A DNA stretch of 64,000 nucleotides from Rebecca billardiae RCC1528 (Eukaryota > Haptophyta), in NCBI GenBank assembly GCA_965240325.2, contig OZ251223.1, positions 2,728,001 to 2,792,000 on the forward strand. Direction: 5' to 3'. The translations under genes and the position numbers were made by a program. This document shows, in pieces, positions 10,699 to 19,495 of this stretch (the first letter of the stretch is position 1; each line of letters begins with the position of its first letter). The notes beneath the pieces were generated by a model. It was given only the letters and a program-made list of their open reading frames with translations. It was not told where the DNA came from and did not search any database.

Positions 10699-12659
10699 TA
10701 AACTTTTCTGAGGATAGCGCACCAGCAAAATCCCTTGACCGCCATCCGGATTTTACGGAGGCCGCGTTTGGACGCAGAAACGCGCGATGGCGAGGCCCGC
10801 CCTCGCACCACCGCTCTCGCGAGATCGCGACCGTGCGACCTGCGGCGTTGCGCTCGACGCGCTCTTTCTGCTCGGAGGCCGCGAGGACTCCCAGGTGCGC
10901 CAGCTCGCGAGCGCGCACCTTCCTCCTCGCCGCGCTCGCCGAGCACGAGCCGATCTGCAGCAGATGTGCAAGGAGCCGCATGTGGCCTTCCTCGCGCGCG
11001 CGGCACGGCTGCACACGAAAATCGTTAGAGGGCACTTCTCCGCGCATTCTACATTTTGGGGAAAGAACGCCTGAACTGCACAAAAAGTGCCCTCTAACGC
11101 TTCCGCTCCTCGCCGTTGCGTGCACGCGCAAAGGAGCACTGCAAAGGGTGCGACTGGGAGCATTCCTTCTCCCGGGCGGCCACCACGGCCTCGGAGGTGG
11201 TGAGGAACGCGTCGGCGACCACGGCGTGGACCACCTCCGTCGCGCCGGACACTCCGGTCGCCCCTCGCCGGACTCCATCCTCGCTGCGCGCTGACCGTTT
11301 GCCGAGCGGGCTGCCCCGCCGCCTGCCCGGCGTGTGCCCGCGTGGTGACACAAGATGGTCGAAGGCGTGGCAGCGCGGTGGTGCGTGCGATCGGGGGACC
11401 CCACCTGAGCTACGACACGGGCGCGCGCGCTCATCCGTGCTCATCACGGTGGTGCACGCGCGCGTCACGCGCTCGTCGGCTGTCGCGCGCTGACGGCTGG
11501 GCTGCTTTGGGGTGTCGGCGGCGGCCACAGCTCGCTGGTACGGGCGCGATGGTGGCTGCGAGTGGTACGCGGCGTTGCACCAGGTCCGTGTGCGTCACGC
11601 ACGACGCTCGGCCGGCTCGCCCTCGGACCATTGGCTGAGCCCTACTCGCCGCGCGCACTGCGCGCGGCAGCCGCTCCGCAGCTGCTCCGGGCACGAAGCG
11701 CGCCCCGCGCGCTGCACGTGGGCGCGACGAGGTGGTGCAGCGAGCATGCGCGAGAGTGTGCGCGTGATGGGCACCACCATGACGATACTTGCCATGCACA
11801 TCTGCCTCTCGCCACGCCTTCGTCACGATAGCTGCGACTGCTGCCCGGAGGTGCGCTCGAGCGCTCGCGCGCGTTTGAATCTGGGCTCGGCGGCGATCGC
11901 GTGGACGAGGGGCAGCGCGGTGCACGGTGGCGGAGCGCGTGCGGAGCGCAGCCTACACCTCCTACACGCTCCATCCAGACACATCGCGCATGCTCGCGCG
12001 GCCTCCTCGGTCCATCACGTGCGCGTGCGCGCGCGAGCAGGTGTGCATTCGCCGGGCGCGTTCACGGCGCGCCGCGTTGGCGCGCGCGCACCGATACCCG
12101 TGCGCAGCTCGACGAGCGAGCGCGGTGTGTTTCGATGCGTATGGGGAGGCTCGAATTTACGCGCGCGCACGCGCCGGCCCTCGCCGCCCCTTCGCTCGCC
12201 CACGCCTCATCTGCGCGCTCGGCGTTTGCAGGCAGCTGCGCATTCTTTCCGACACGTGCGCAAACGAGCAGATGGCGCTGGGCGAGGTCGATTGGTGCGT
12301 CAGATATTCGGCAACGACCAGGCCCGCTTGTGTGCCGCCGCTCGTGCTACTCTCGACGACCACCTCTGGCTCGGTCGCGCGCACGAGGCTGCTCGCGGCC
12401 GAATCGTGCCGTGTACCGTCAAGCTGTACCGTGCGCAGCGAGGCGCACTCAGACGTCGGCATGGGCTCGCATGCGAGGGCCCGGCAGTGCGACGCGTCGA
12501 TGGAGCATGCTCCGGATACGCTTCGGCGCACTTCCCGACGCGCACGAGCCGCTCGAAGGCGCGGAAGGGCGCCCAAACGGGGCAACCGCCATTTTGCGCC
12601 ACTTCGGCCCGGATGGCGGTCAAGGGAAATTGCTGGTGCGCTATCCTCAGAAAAGTTTA
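10699..12659. mobile_element. Non-autonomous DNA transposon-like element with 50-bp terminal inverted repeats
   Basis: The left end 10699-10748 starts TAAACTTTTCTGAGGATAGC. The right end 12610-12659 is its reverse complement with only about two mismatches in 50 positions. The element is about 1.96 kb. Its interior is GC-rich and holds no protein I recognise, and the open frames inside it are Arg/Ala/Ser-rich and lack a DDE-type motif. Both ends show TA next to the repeat, compatible with a TA target, but because TA is self-complementary this is not conclusive. It lies in the convergent gap after MED31. Confidence 0.75.
11024..11098. mobile_element. 75-bp miniature inverted-repeat element or strong hairpin
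   Basis: GTTAGAGGGCACTT at 11024 is matched by its exact reverse complement ending at 11098, with 47 nt between the 14-bp arms. It is nested inside the larger 10699-12659 element. Confidence 0.6.
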
Positions 12660-12694
<35 letters not shown>

Positions 12695-13835
12695 CTATAT
12701 GTAACTCTCTCTCTCAGTCTCTCTCTGACTCTCCGTGTCGTAACGCGCACACACACACTCACCGTCTCTCAGTCTCTCTCTCTCTAGTTATTGTAGTCTC
12801 GGCGCTTACATGCACTAATACATCAGTCTGTGAGTCAGTCGGTAAGTGACTCAGTGTGAGCGCCGCCACCCGATAAGTTGTGACTGTGCCAGTATGAGAG
12901 TCTGACTCAGTATGTTACTACGAGTACGGAGTCAAACTAGCAGTGTGACCAGCATTGACATCTGACGTGAGTCCGAGCCGGAATATATATCGGCGCAATT
13001 GCGGCGGGCACACTGATACGAGTCACTGCGCGGCACATACCAGGCTGATCATCGACATCATGCGTGCGATCAGTCGCCGGGTCTGGACCGCTCGCCTGCC
13101 CAGTGCATGGCGCCTTTATCCGCCGCCGCTGAGCCTGCTCGCCGGATCGGGAGCTCGACGAGGCCGACGAGCGCAGTCCGAGCCTGATGATGTCGTCCGC
13201 TAGCTTGCTCCGCGGTTCCGGAGCGGACAAGTTGAATCGCGCCCGGGGCCGCGGGCGTGGCGGGCGCCGCCAGTGGCGCTGCCGATCGGGCGGCACTTGT
13301 GAGTCGTATCGTATACATCATTGAGTATGATGATGCTTGACGAGCTGGCGCACGTACGACTTGCTGACGCGACTAGCGCCGCGCAGTGGTCACTGTCACC
13401 ATACTAGTACTACGACTCGATCCGATCCAAGTTCCGGACGATTAGATTCATTCGAGCCATCACGCCAGCCGCCACGAACAATTCATGCGCATCACTAGCT
13501 TATTAAGTGGCGAGTCACGCACGCGAGTCAGAGACTAGTATATTACAGCAGTAATAGATAGAGTAGCAGCAGACGACAGTGCATCAGAGCTGCTTGCTGA
13601 GGACGACGATTCTTGCGGCGGGCATGCGGCGGGCATGCCCATATCATTCAGCCGCCGCATTCAGTAGCAGTAAGCTATATATATAGCACAGAGTCTGAGA
13701 CTCAAGTTTCATTGACTAGTTATACGGTCCGAACGACGACGACCGAAGGATAATATATCCGATGATCATCCGTCGCATGCCTGCGGAAGTCGTCGCGAGC
13801 GTCGGCACGCTTAGCACAGTCGTGAGTGAGCATCA
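12660..13835. repeat. Low-complexity intergenic DNA: TA tract, TCTC-rich and CACA tracts
   Basis: A TA run occupies about 12663-12693. CTCTCTCTCAGT-type repeats and a short CA run follow to about 12790. The rest is a patchwork of GACTAGT/TGAGTC-like words with no gene recognised. A GGGCATGCGGC duplication lies near 13617-13637. This ends the convergent gap before the C2/cadherin-like gene. Confidence 0.6.
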
Positions 13836-16199
13836 TCATCTGAACGCGGGCGCGTCCTCGTGCGGTCGGGATATGAGCGCGCCGATTACCGCGACGACGA
13901 CGCAGATGGTGAGCAGCGCGAGCAGCCTCGGGCATGGCACGCGACCGTCGTCGGGGAAGAGCGAGTCGAGACCTTCCAGCACGCCCGAGCACGGCGGCGC
14001 GTGCGCGCTCGTGCCCTCCTCGATCGGCTCCACAGTGGCCGCGCGAGAGCGGCAGCACCACACCAGCGACGACCGGGCGGAGCGACCGGCCGCGCGGGTC
14101 TCGCCGTTCTCGTGAGCCAGCTCCGTCTTGGGCTCGGCAGCTCGCGCGCGGCCTGAGGCGTCACGCGCCGCAAGCGGCTCGCCGCGGCTGCCGTCCGCCC
14201 AGCCGCTCGCGGCAGCGAACGCAACCAACCGCACGGCGCGCGCGCTCACGCACACGAGGAGGAAGCAGAGGAGCAGCGCGCCAGCAACGACGGCGAACCA
14301 GCGCAGGAGCACGTACCAGCTCAACCCGTCGTCCGCTGCGCCGCCGGCCGCGTCGCCGGCCGCACCTCTGCTCGAGCCCGTCGCGCCGCTCGCGCCCAGC
14401 TCCGTGCGCACTGCGCTGAGCGAGTACGCGCGGATCAGGCTCACGCCGTCGCGCGCGTCGACGAGCTCGACGCGAAGCAGGTTGGTGCCGGGGCCCAGAG
14501 CCCAGCTGAGCTGCAGCGGCGGATCCCAGGGCCCCGTCATGCGCAGCGCAAGCGGGGCCCCGGAGTGATACGCGCCCTGTGCCGCGCCGCCACCGCTGCC
14601 ACTGCCAGCTTCGCCGGCCGGGGCACGCAGCCCTCCAGGTGCCGCCAGCTCCGGCCCGACGCGCACGATGCACGTGCGCGACACGCCGAGCTGCAGGATC
14701 AGGATCGGCTCGTCTACCGGCGCGCTCAGCGAGTACGCCGTGACGTGCGGGCCGACCGCTGGGCTGAGCGCGAGCGCGGCCCCCCCGCTCGCGCGGCTGA
14801 GCTCGAGCCGCGAGAGCCAGGACTCGCACTCAGCCGGGGGCGGCAGCGACGCGATCAGAGTCACGGGCGCCGATGCAGCCTCGGGCTGGTCAGGGGGCGC
14901 GGCGACCCACAGCTCGAGCGTCGGGCTCGAGCCCGCCACGCCCGACGCCGAGCCGATCCGCCAGCTCACGCGCAGCTCGCCCGCGCCGCTGCCCAGCGCC
15001 GAGCCATCGGCCGCGAGCGCGCGCACCTCGGCCGTGCCATCGGCCGCAATCGCGTGCACGCTGACAGACTCGGCGTCGCAGCCGACGAGGACGTGGTACA
15101 CGGTCACGTCGGGGCTAAGCTCGGGAGAGAGGCGCGCCTGGTCCGAGACCGAGAGCCACGACAGCGGCGCGCTGCTCGATGCGGCGCTCCCGACCGCCGC
15201 AGCTGGCTTCTCAGCCGGCGGTGTCCGGGTGTGGTCGCCCTTGGCAGCCGAGCCGACGGCCGACGGCGGCGCGGGCTCGGGCTCGTGCGGCGGCGGCGCA
15301 GACGGGGACGGCGGCGGCGGGTGGGGCGAGTGTGGCCAGAGCACGCGCACCACGTACGCTGGCGCGGCGCGCGCTGCACGCACGCGGATGAGCGCGCGAG
15401 CGCCCGTCTCACGTGCGGCATCATCCAAGTCCAGCCTCACAAGGGCCTGCGCGCCCGCGGCGAGCGGCGTGTCGTCGAGCAGGGCGGGCTGGTCGGCGCG
15501 GTGGCCCTGCGCGTGGACAACGACGGCGTCGATCGAGACCGGCGCGACCACCGTGTAATGCCGCACTTGCGGGCTGAACGGCGGGCTCAGCTCCAGCTCG
15601 CGGTAGTCCCAGCGCGTGACGGAGAGCGAGCTGAGAGAGGCGGCGTCCGAACCGAGTGGTTCGGGCGCGGGCGTCACGCGCGGGGGCTCGTCGGTGCGGC
15701 CGGCGGCACCGAGCGGCGTTGGCTGCGTGTCGCTGAGGGCCGTCGCGGCGTCCACGTCGATCGCGATGCGCACTCTCAAACGACCGATCAGGCCGTTGCG
15801 CGCGACCTCGCCAGGCAGCGCCTGCAGCGTCAGCCACCGCTCGCCCCCGGTCGCGGCGGTGGTCGCGCGGCCGATGGCCTGGTCGCGCTGCAGCACGTCG
15901 ACGTCGAAGACGTCGAAGACGACGTCGTCGGACGGGCCGAGGACGCCCAGCTCGCAGCACTCGCGCCACACTGGGTTCGCACTGTTTGGGATCGTCGCCG
16001 TGCGGCAGTGCGCGCGCGACGCGTGCGCGCTCACGCGGACGTAGGCGTCGTCGCCGTCGCCGATGCGCGCATTGTCCCGATCAGCGAGGGACTCCGCGTG
16101 CAGCACGCACGCCACAACTTCCTGCGCGCGAGCGCCTCCCGCCGCCGCGCATGCGAGGGCGAGGGCGAGCAACAAAGCGGCTGCTCGTCGCACCGCCAT
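13836..16199 (-). CDS. Membrane protein with N-terminal C2 domain and cadherin-like beta-sandwich repeats
   Basis: 787 residues from the ATG at 16199. MAVRRAAALLLALALACAA is a clear signal peptide. Residues of about 30-130 form a C2-like domain with Asp-rich loops (GDGDDAYVRV, FDVFDVDVLQRDQAIG), which usually bind Ca2+ and lipid. After a linker, three repeats match the cadherin-like beta-sandwich pattern (LSxLSV ... LSPxxSPxVxxYxV): near LSSLSVTRWDYRELELSPPF, LSWLSVSDQARLSPELSPDV and LSRLELSRASGGAALALSPA. A Pro-rich hinge separates repeats one and two. A hydrophobic span (WYVLLRWFAVVAGALLLCF) follows, then a basic linker, and a second hydrophobic span close to the C-terminus (LLALLTICVVVAVIGALI). 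The protein is probably surface or endomembrane, with the sandwich repeats outside the cytosol. No catalytic motif is seen. It is head-to-head with the gene at 16307. Confidence 0.8.
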   Translation of the reverse strand: MAVRRAAALLLALALACAAAGGARAQEVVACVLHAESLADRDNARIGDGDDAYVRVSAHASRAHCRTATIPNSANPVWRECCELGVLGPSDDVVFDVFDVDVLQRDQAIGRATTAATGGERWLTLQALPGEVARNGLIGRLRVRIAIDVDAATALSDTQPTPLGAAGRTDEPPRVTPAPEPLGSDAASLSSLSVTRWDYRELELSPPFSPQVRHYTVVAPVSIDAVVVHAQGHRADQPALLDDTPLAAGAQALVRLDLDDAARETGARALIRVRAARAAPAYVVRVLWPHSPHPPPPSPSAPPPHEPEPAPPSAVGSAAKGDHTRTPPAEKPAAAVGSAASSSAPLSWLSVSDQARLSPELSPDVTVYHVLVGCDAESVSVHAIAADGTAEVRALAADGSALGSGAGELRVSWRIGSASGVAGSSPTLELWVAAPPDQPEAASAPVTLIASLPPPAECESWLSRLELSRASGGAALALSPAVGPHVTAYSLSAPVDEPILILQLGVSRTCIVRVGPELAAPGGLRAPAGEAGSGSGGGAAQGAYHSGAPLALRMTGPWDPPLQLSWALGPGTNLLRVELVDARDGVSLIRAYSLSAVRTELGASGATGSSRGAAGDAAGGAADDGLSWYVLLRWFAVVAGALLLCFLLVCVSARAVRLVAFAAASGWADGSRGEPLAARDASGRARAAEPKTELAHENGETRAAGRSARSSLVWCCRSRAATVEPIEEGTSAHAPPCSGVLEGLDSLFPDDGRVPCPRLLALLTICVVVAVIGALISRPHEDAPAFR

Positions 16200-16306
16200 C
16201 TTTCGTCGATCGCGATCCCGCAATTCGCGTCCGGCAAACAGTGCCTCCGCTCCGCTCCGGACTTCTCCTCGCTTTTTCGTAGTCCCGTCCGCCGCTCGCG
16301 GGCGAC

Positions 16307-16876
16307 ATGGACGACATCATCCGCTGGTGGGGCACGTTAGAGGAGGACAAGCAGCGCGCATACGTCGCGGGAGCCGTCGCGCTGCTCACCGTGCGGGCGC
16401 TGGGCGCTGGGAAGGCGCTTCTGCTCTGCGCATGTGCGTGGTACCTCTCCACTCGAGTGCCGACCGAGGCGTCCTTTCTGCCATGGTTCGAGCGTTGGTT
16501 CAAGGCTGAGTACTTCCCTGGGCTTGCAGAGCGGCTGAAACACGAGCTCTCGCAGCGCGCCGCGCGCCGGACGTCGATATTAGACCGGCTAAGCGACAAG
16601 GTGAACTCATGGCTGGTCGGCTCGACGAAGGGGCTGCAGGCGAGCTTCGTGTACGAGCTCCTCGACAAGCGAGTCATGTTCAGCAGCCTCGTCGTGCTGA
16701 GACTTGCCAGCGTGAACCTGGGCAGTCGCGCGAGCCCGTCGCACGTGTCGTTTGTGGGCGTGCACGATACGTGGATGCTCGCGCCGTGGCATCGCCTCGA
16801 CTTTGACAACATGTCCATCCTCGACGAGGTGGACCCGTCGGTGCGGCCATCTGCTGGGAGGGGTGGCGCGCGTTAG
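16307..16876 (+). CDS. Hypothetical membrane-associated protein, 189 residues
   Basis: A single open frame from the ATG at 16307 (MDDIIRWWGTLEEDKQRA). Residues of about 20-48 form one hydrophobic span (YVAGAVALLTVRALGAGKAL then LLCACAWYL). The rest is amphipathic with aromatic clusters, such as FLPWFERWFKAEYFPGLAER and DTWMLAPWHRLDFDN near the C-terminus. I do not recognise the family. The gap to the C2/cadherin-like gene is only 107 bp between ATGs, so the two probably share a promoter region. The stop is followed by 272 bp before the aminotransferase gene on the same strand. Confidence 0.65.
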   Translation: MDDIIRWWGTLEEDKQRAYVAGAVALLTVRALGAGKALLLCACAWYLSTRVPTEASFLPWFERWFKAEYFPGLAERLKHELSQRAARRTSILDRLSDKVNSWLVGSTKGLQASFVYELLDKRVMFSSLVVLRLASVNLGSRASPSHVSFVGVHDTWMLAPWHRLDFDNMSILDEVDPSVRPSAGRGGAR

Positions 16877-17148
16877 ATGATTCACGTCACAGCGGCGTGC
16901 TGATCTGCGCCGCGACCGATTTCTCTCCCACATGCGCACGTTAGCTACCACTGACTGGGACAGTACGGCTATCAGACTGCCAATAGCAGGCACCGTTGGG
17001 TGATTGGCGGGTCGATGCCTCTGGACGGGGAGCGCCTTCATAGTCGATCCCTGCAGCATTACAGCGGCAGCCATCGTGCGGCCTCGCACGGAGCCCAGCA
17101 CCGTCAAGTAGCCAACGACATCTCGGCCCCACGGCACGACGAGAGCCG

Positions 17149-18477
17149 ATGGCAGGGATGATGCATCGGGTTCGGCGAGCCCTTCACGCAGCCCCCAAGG
17201 CGGCGGTAGCGTCCCTCCCGCAAGCACTCGTATTCGCTAAGATGACGCAGCTGGCGGCCGAGCACGGAGCCGTCAACCTGGGGCAGGGCTTCCCGTCATG
17301 GCCGACGCCCGACTTTGTGCTGGCGGCGGCCGAGGACGTGCTGCGCTCGCCGGGGGCAGCGAACCAGTACTCTAAGCCGGGCGGCCACCCGGTGCTGCTC
17401 GACGCGATCGCGCGCTTCACCAGCCCGCGCTTTGGCCGCGCGATCACGCCGGCCAACGTGGTCGTCACCAGCGGCGCGCAGGGCGCGATTTTCGACATCT
17501 TCGCCACCTTCTGCGAGCAGGGTGACGAGGCGGTCTGCATCGAGCCCGCGTTCGAGATGTACGGGAAGATCGCGCGCGTGCTCGGATCGACGGTGCGAGG
17601 CGTGCCCCTCGGCAACCTCGAGCGTGCGCGCACCTCGGAGGAGCTCAGCCTCGACGTGGCCGCGCTCGAGGCCGCGATCAACGAGCGCACGCGGTTGCTG
17701 ATCCTGAACACGCCGCACAACCCGACGGGCAAGGTCTTCTCGCGTGCGGAGTACGAGGCGATCGCCGAGCTGGTGCGCCGGCACCCGCGCCTCGTCGTCG
17801 TCGCCGATGACGTGTACGAGTGCATGGTCCTGGGCGACGGCCTCGCCCACGTCAACTTTGCGTCGCTGGACGGCATGTGGGATCGGACTGTGAGCGTGTA
17901 CTCGGCGGGGAAGGCGTTCTCGTGCACGGGCTGGCGGATCGGGTACTGCGTGGCGCCGGCTGAGCTGGTTGGCCCGCTCTCGACCGTGCAGTCGTGCGTC
18001 TCCTTCTGCGCCGCCGCGCCCTTCGAGCTCGCGCTCGCGCGCGCGTTCGACGAGGGCACTGCATCCGGCTACTTTGGCGAGCTCGAGGCGAGCTTGCGCG
18101 CCAAGCGCGACGCGCTCACGGCCGGGCTGGCGGCGGGCGGGCTCCGCCCGATCGTGCCCGGCGGCGGGTACTTCGTGGTGTGCCACACAGGGAGCGTGCC
18201 GGCGGGCGGGCCCTCGCCGCCTGACGCGCTCGCGGACGACACCGCCTTCGCACGTCGGCGCGACTACATTGCGTGCAGCCACCTCACGACCGAGGTGGGC
18301 GTGACGGGCCTGCCCATCGGAGGCTTCTTCTCGGCCGAGCACCGCCACCTCTCCGACAGCGTGCTCCGGTTCGCGTTCTGCAAGACGGACGACGAGATCG
18401 CGGAGGCGTCGCGGAGGCTCAGCGCCGCGGCGCTGTCGCGTGGTGCGCCGCCGTCGGGAGCGACGCCTGCTGCATAG
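17149..18477 (+). CDS. Kynurenine--oxoglutarate transaminase / glutamine transaminase K-type aminotransferase
   Basis: 442 residues, single exon, from the ATG at 17149. A class I/II PLP-dependent aminotransferase. Landmarks seen: VNLGQGFPSWPTPDF near 43-56, VTSGAQGAIF near 106-114, NTPHNPTGK near 187-195, VADDVYE near 218-224, the Schiff-base lysine at about 255 in SAGKAFSCTGWRIGY, and RFAFCK as the carboxylate-binding region near the C-terminus. The NLGQGFP and TGWRIGY motifs place it with the kynurenine aminotransferase / cysteine-S-conjugate beta-lyase group, which transaminates kynurenine, glutamine and sulfur or aromatic amino acids with 2-oxo acids. The leader MAGMMHRVRRALHAAPKAAV is basic and amphipathic, which would suit mitochondrial import. 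The length is normal for the family. Confidence 0.92.
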   Translation: MAGMMHRVRRALHAAPKAAVASLPQALVFAKMTQLAAEHGAVNLGQGFPSWPTPDFVLAAAEDVLRSPGAANQYSKPGGHPVLLDAIARFTSPRFGRAITPANVVVTSGAQGAIFDIFATFCEQGDEAVCIEPAFEMYGKIARVLGSTVRGVPLGNLERARTSEELSLDVAALEAAINERTRLLILNTPHNPTGKVFSRAEYEAIAELVRRHPRLVVVADDVYECMVLGDGLAHVNFASLDGMWDRTVSVYSAGKAFSCTGWRIGYCVAPAELVGPLSTVQSCVSFCAAAPFELALARAFDEGTASGYFGELEASLRAKRDALTAGLAAGGLRPIVPGGGYFVVCHTGSVPAGGPSPPDALADDTAFARRRDYIACSHLTTEVGVTGLPIGGFFSAEHRHLSDSVLRFAFCKTDDEIAEASRRLSAAALSRGAPPSGATPAA

Positions 18478-18762
18478 CACTGTGACAATAGTTATAGTAC
18501 GAACTAACTATGATGGATGTCCGCCGTGCAGGGCGAAGAGCACGAGCGCCCACTGGCGGGTGACGCGGGTCGCCACGACGGCGCACCACCGCTGCTAGCT
18601 TACTGCTGGGCAGGTTGTCAATGCCACGGACGAACAGAACCGAACTGATACTACCCGCATGCGGCCGCATGGCTGCATACATGCAGCAGTTATTGCTGTT
18701 TACTAGTATATAGTACGTAGTAAGAATAAGAGACGACGCAGTGATCATCAGTCGTATGTTAA
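18478..18762. other. 3' flank of the aminotransferase, no gene seen
   Basis: Mixed AT-rich sequence with no coding signal before the repeat that begins near 18763. Confidence 0.4.
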
Positions 18763-19265
18763 TAAATTCCCCTTTATAACGGGCTCCGGGTGATCAGACT
18801 GGCGGCCGAAGCCCTCCAGCCCTACAGTCGACGCGGCGTCGCTCACAGCGCAGGCAGGTGTTTGGTGCGGCTGTGCTCTCGAGGTGGCTGGGATACGACA
18901 TCCAGGTGCAGCACCCTCCCCGTGTGGTGTCAGAGCGCGCTCTCGAGCGCGTGCCTCCGAGCGCGGGGCGGCCGCTTGCTGCAATGGCCGCCTCGACGAC
19001 TGGTGCGGCAACGCGCCCCTCACCTGCCTGCGCCGGTCTGTTTTGTGGCGGTGTCTTCGTGCAGTGTTGGATGGCGTCAAGGTCTCTCACTCAAGTGTGC
19101 ACGTTAAAACATAGTAAACTGTACCCTGGCCAGCCCCCAACCAACCACCACCCCCACCCAACCTCAAACCACCGACCGATACACCTAGTCCTTGACACCA
19201 CGGCCACTGTGCCTGGACAGCCCGCCTCCAGAGGGGGCGGGGTATGCCACTGCCAACAGCATGAG
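18763..19265. repeat. Dispersed repeat interrupted by a 297-bp insertion (filled site)
   Basis: Segments 18763-18824 and 19122 to about 19265 match, in the same order, the uninterrupted repeat at about 37855-38060 (AAATTCCCCTTTATAACGGG through GCCGAAGC..CCAGCCCTA, then CCCTGGCCAGCCCCCAACC). The 297-bp element at 18825-19121 divides this copy. Confidence 0.85.
18825..19121. mobile_element. Miniature Tc1/mariner-like element, TA target duplication
   Basis: The insertion starts CAGTCGACG and ends TAGTAAACTG, with TA on both sides (18823-18824 and 19122-19123). The matching empty site near 37914 has a single TA, so the element ends and the TA duplication are shown directly. The right part matches, in inverse orientation, the left part of the element at 27856-28045. 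No coding capacity. Confidence 0.85.
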
Positions 19266-19289
19266 GCGGCCGCAGCCCTCATCCAGGCC

Positions 19290-19427
19290 TCGCAGGCGGA
19301 CGGCTGAACGAATTTTCCGGCGGCGCAGCCATCGGCGACGGCTTCATGGGCGGTGACAGTTGGCGGGCGTCGATCTCGCCTGCCTGAGCTGTGTGCGTCT
19401 CTTATTCTTTCTTAGTAAACTGTACTG
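19290..19427. mobile_element. Partial element ending in TTAGTAAACTG, upstream of the glycosyltransferase gene
   Basis: From AGGCCTCGCAGGCGGACGG through TCTCGCCTGCCTGAGCTGTG to CTTAGTAAACTG, this matches 32618-32722 directly and 32944-33085 in inverse orientation. It belongs to the CAGTTTACTA family. It ends about 68 bp before the ATG of the next gene. Confidence 0.7.
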
Positions 19428-19495
19428 GTACAACCCAACACGGCGGGGTGGTCGTGCTGAAATTGCATGGCGGCAATACTGTACCATATCGCGTC

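Noticed and set aside
11512-12660. A 382-codon open frame inside the 1.96-kb element as a possible transposase
   Set aside because: No DDE-type or zinc-finger motif; Arg/Ala/Ser/His-rich composition typical of chance frames in GC-rich DNA.
14565-16340. A long plus-strand open frame opposite the C2/cadherin-like gene
   Set aside because: Arg/Ala-rich antisense shadow; the minus frame has a signal peptide, repeats and membrane spans.
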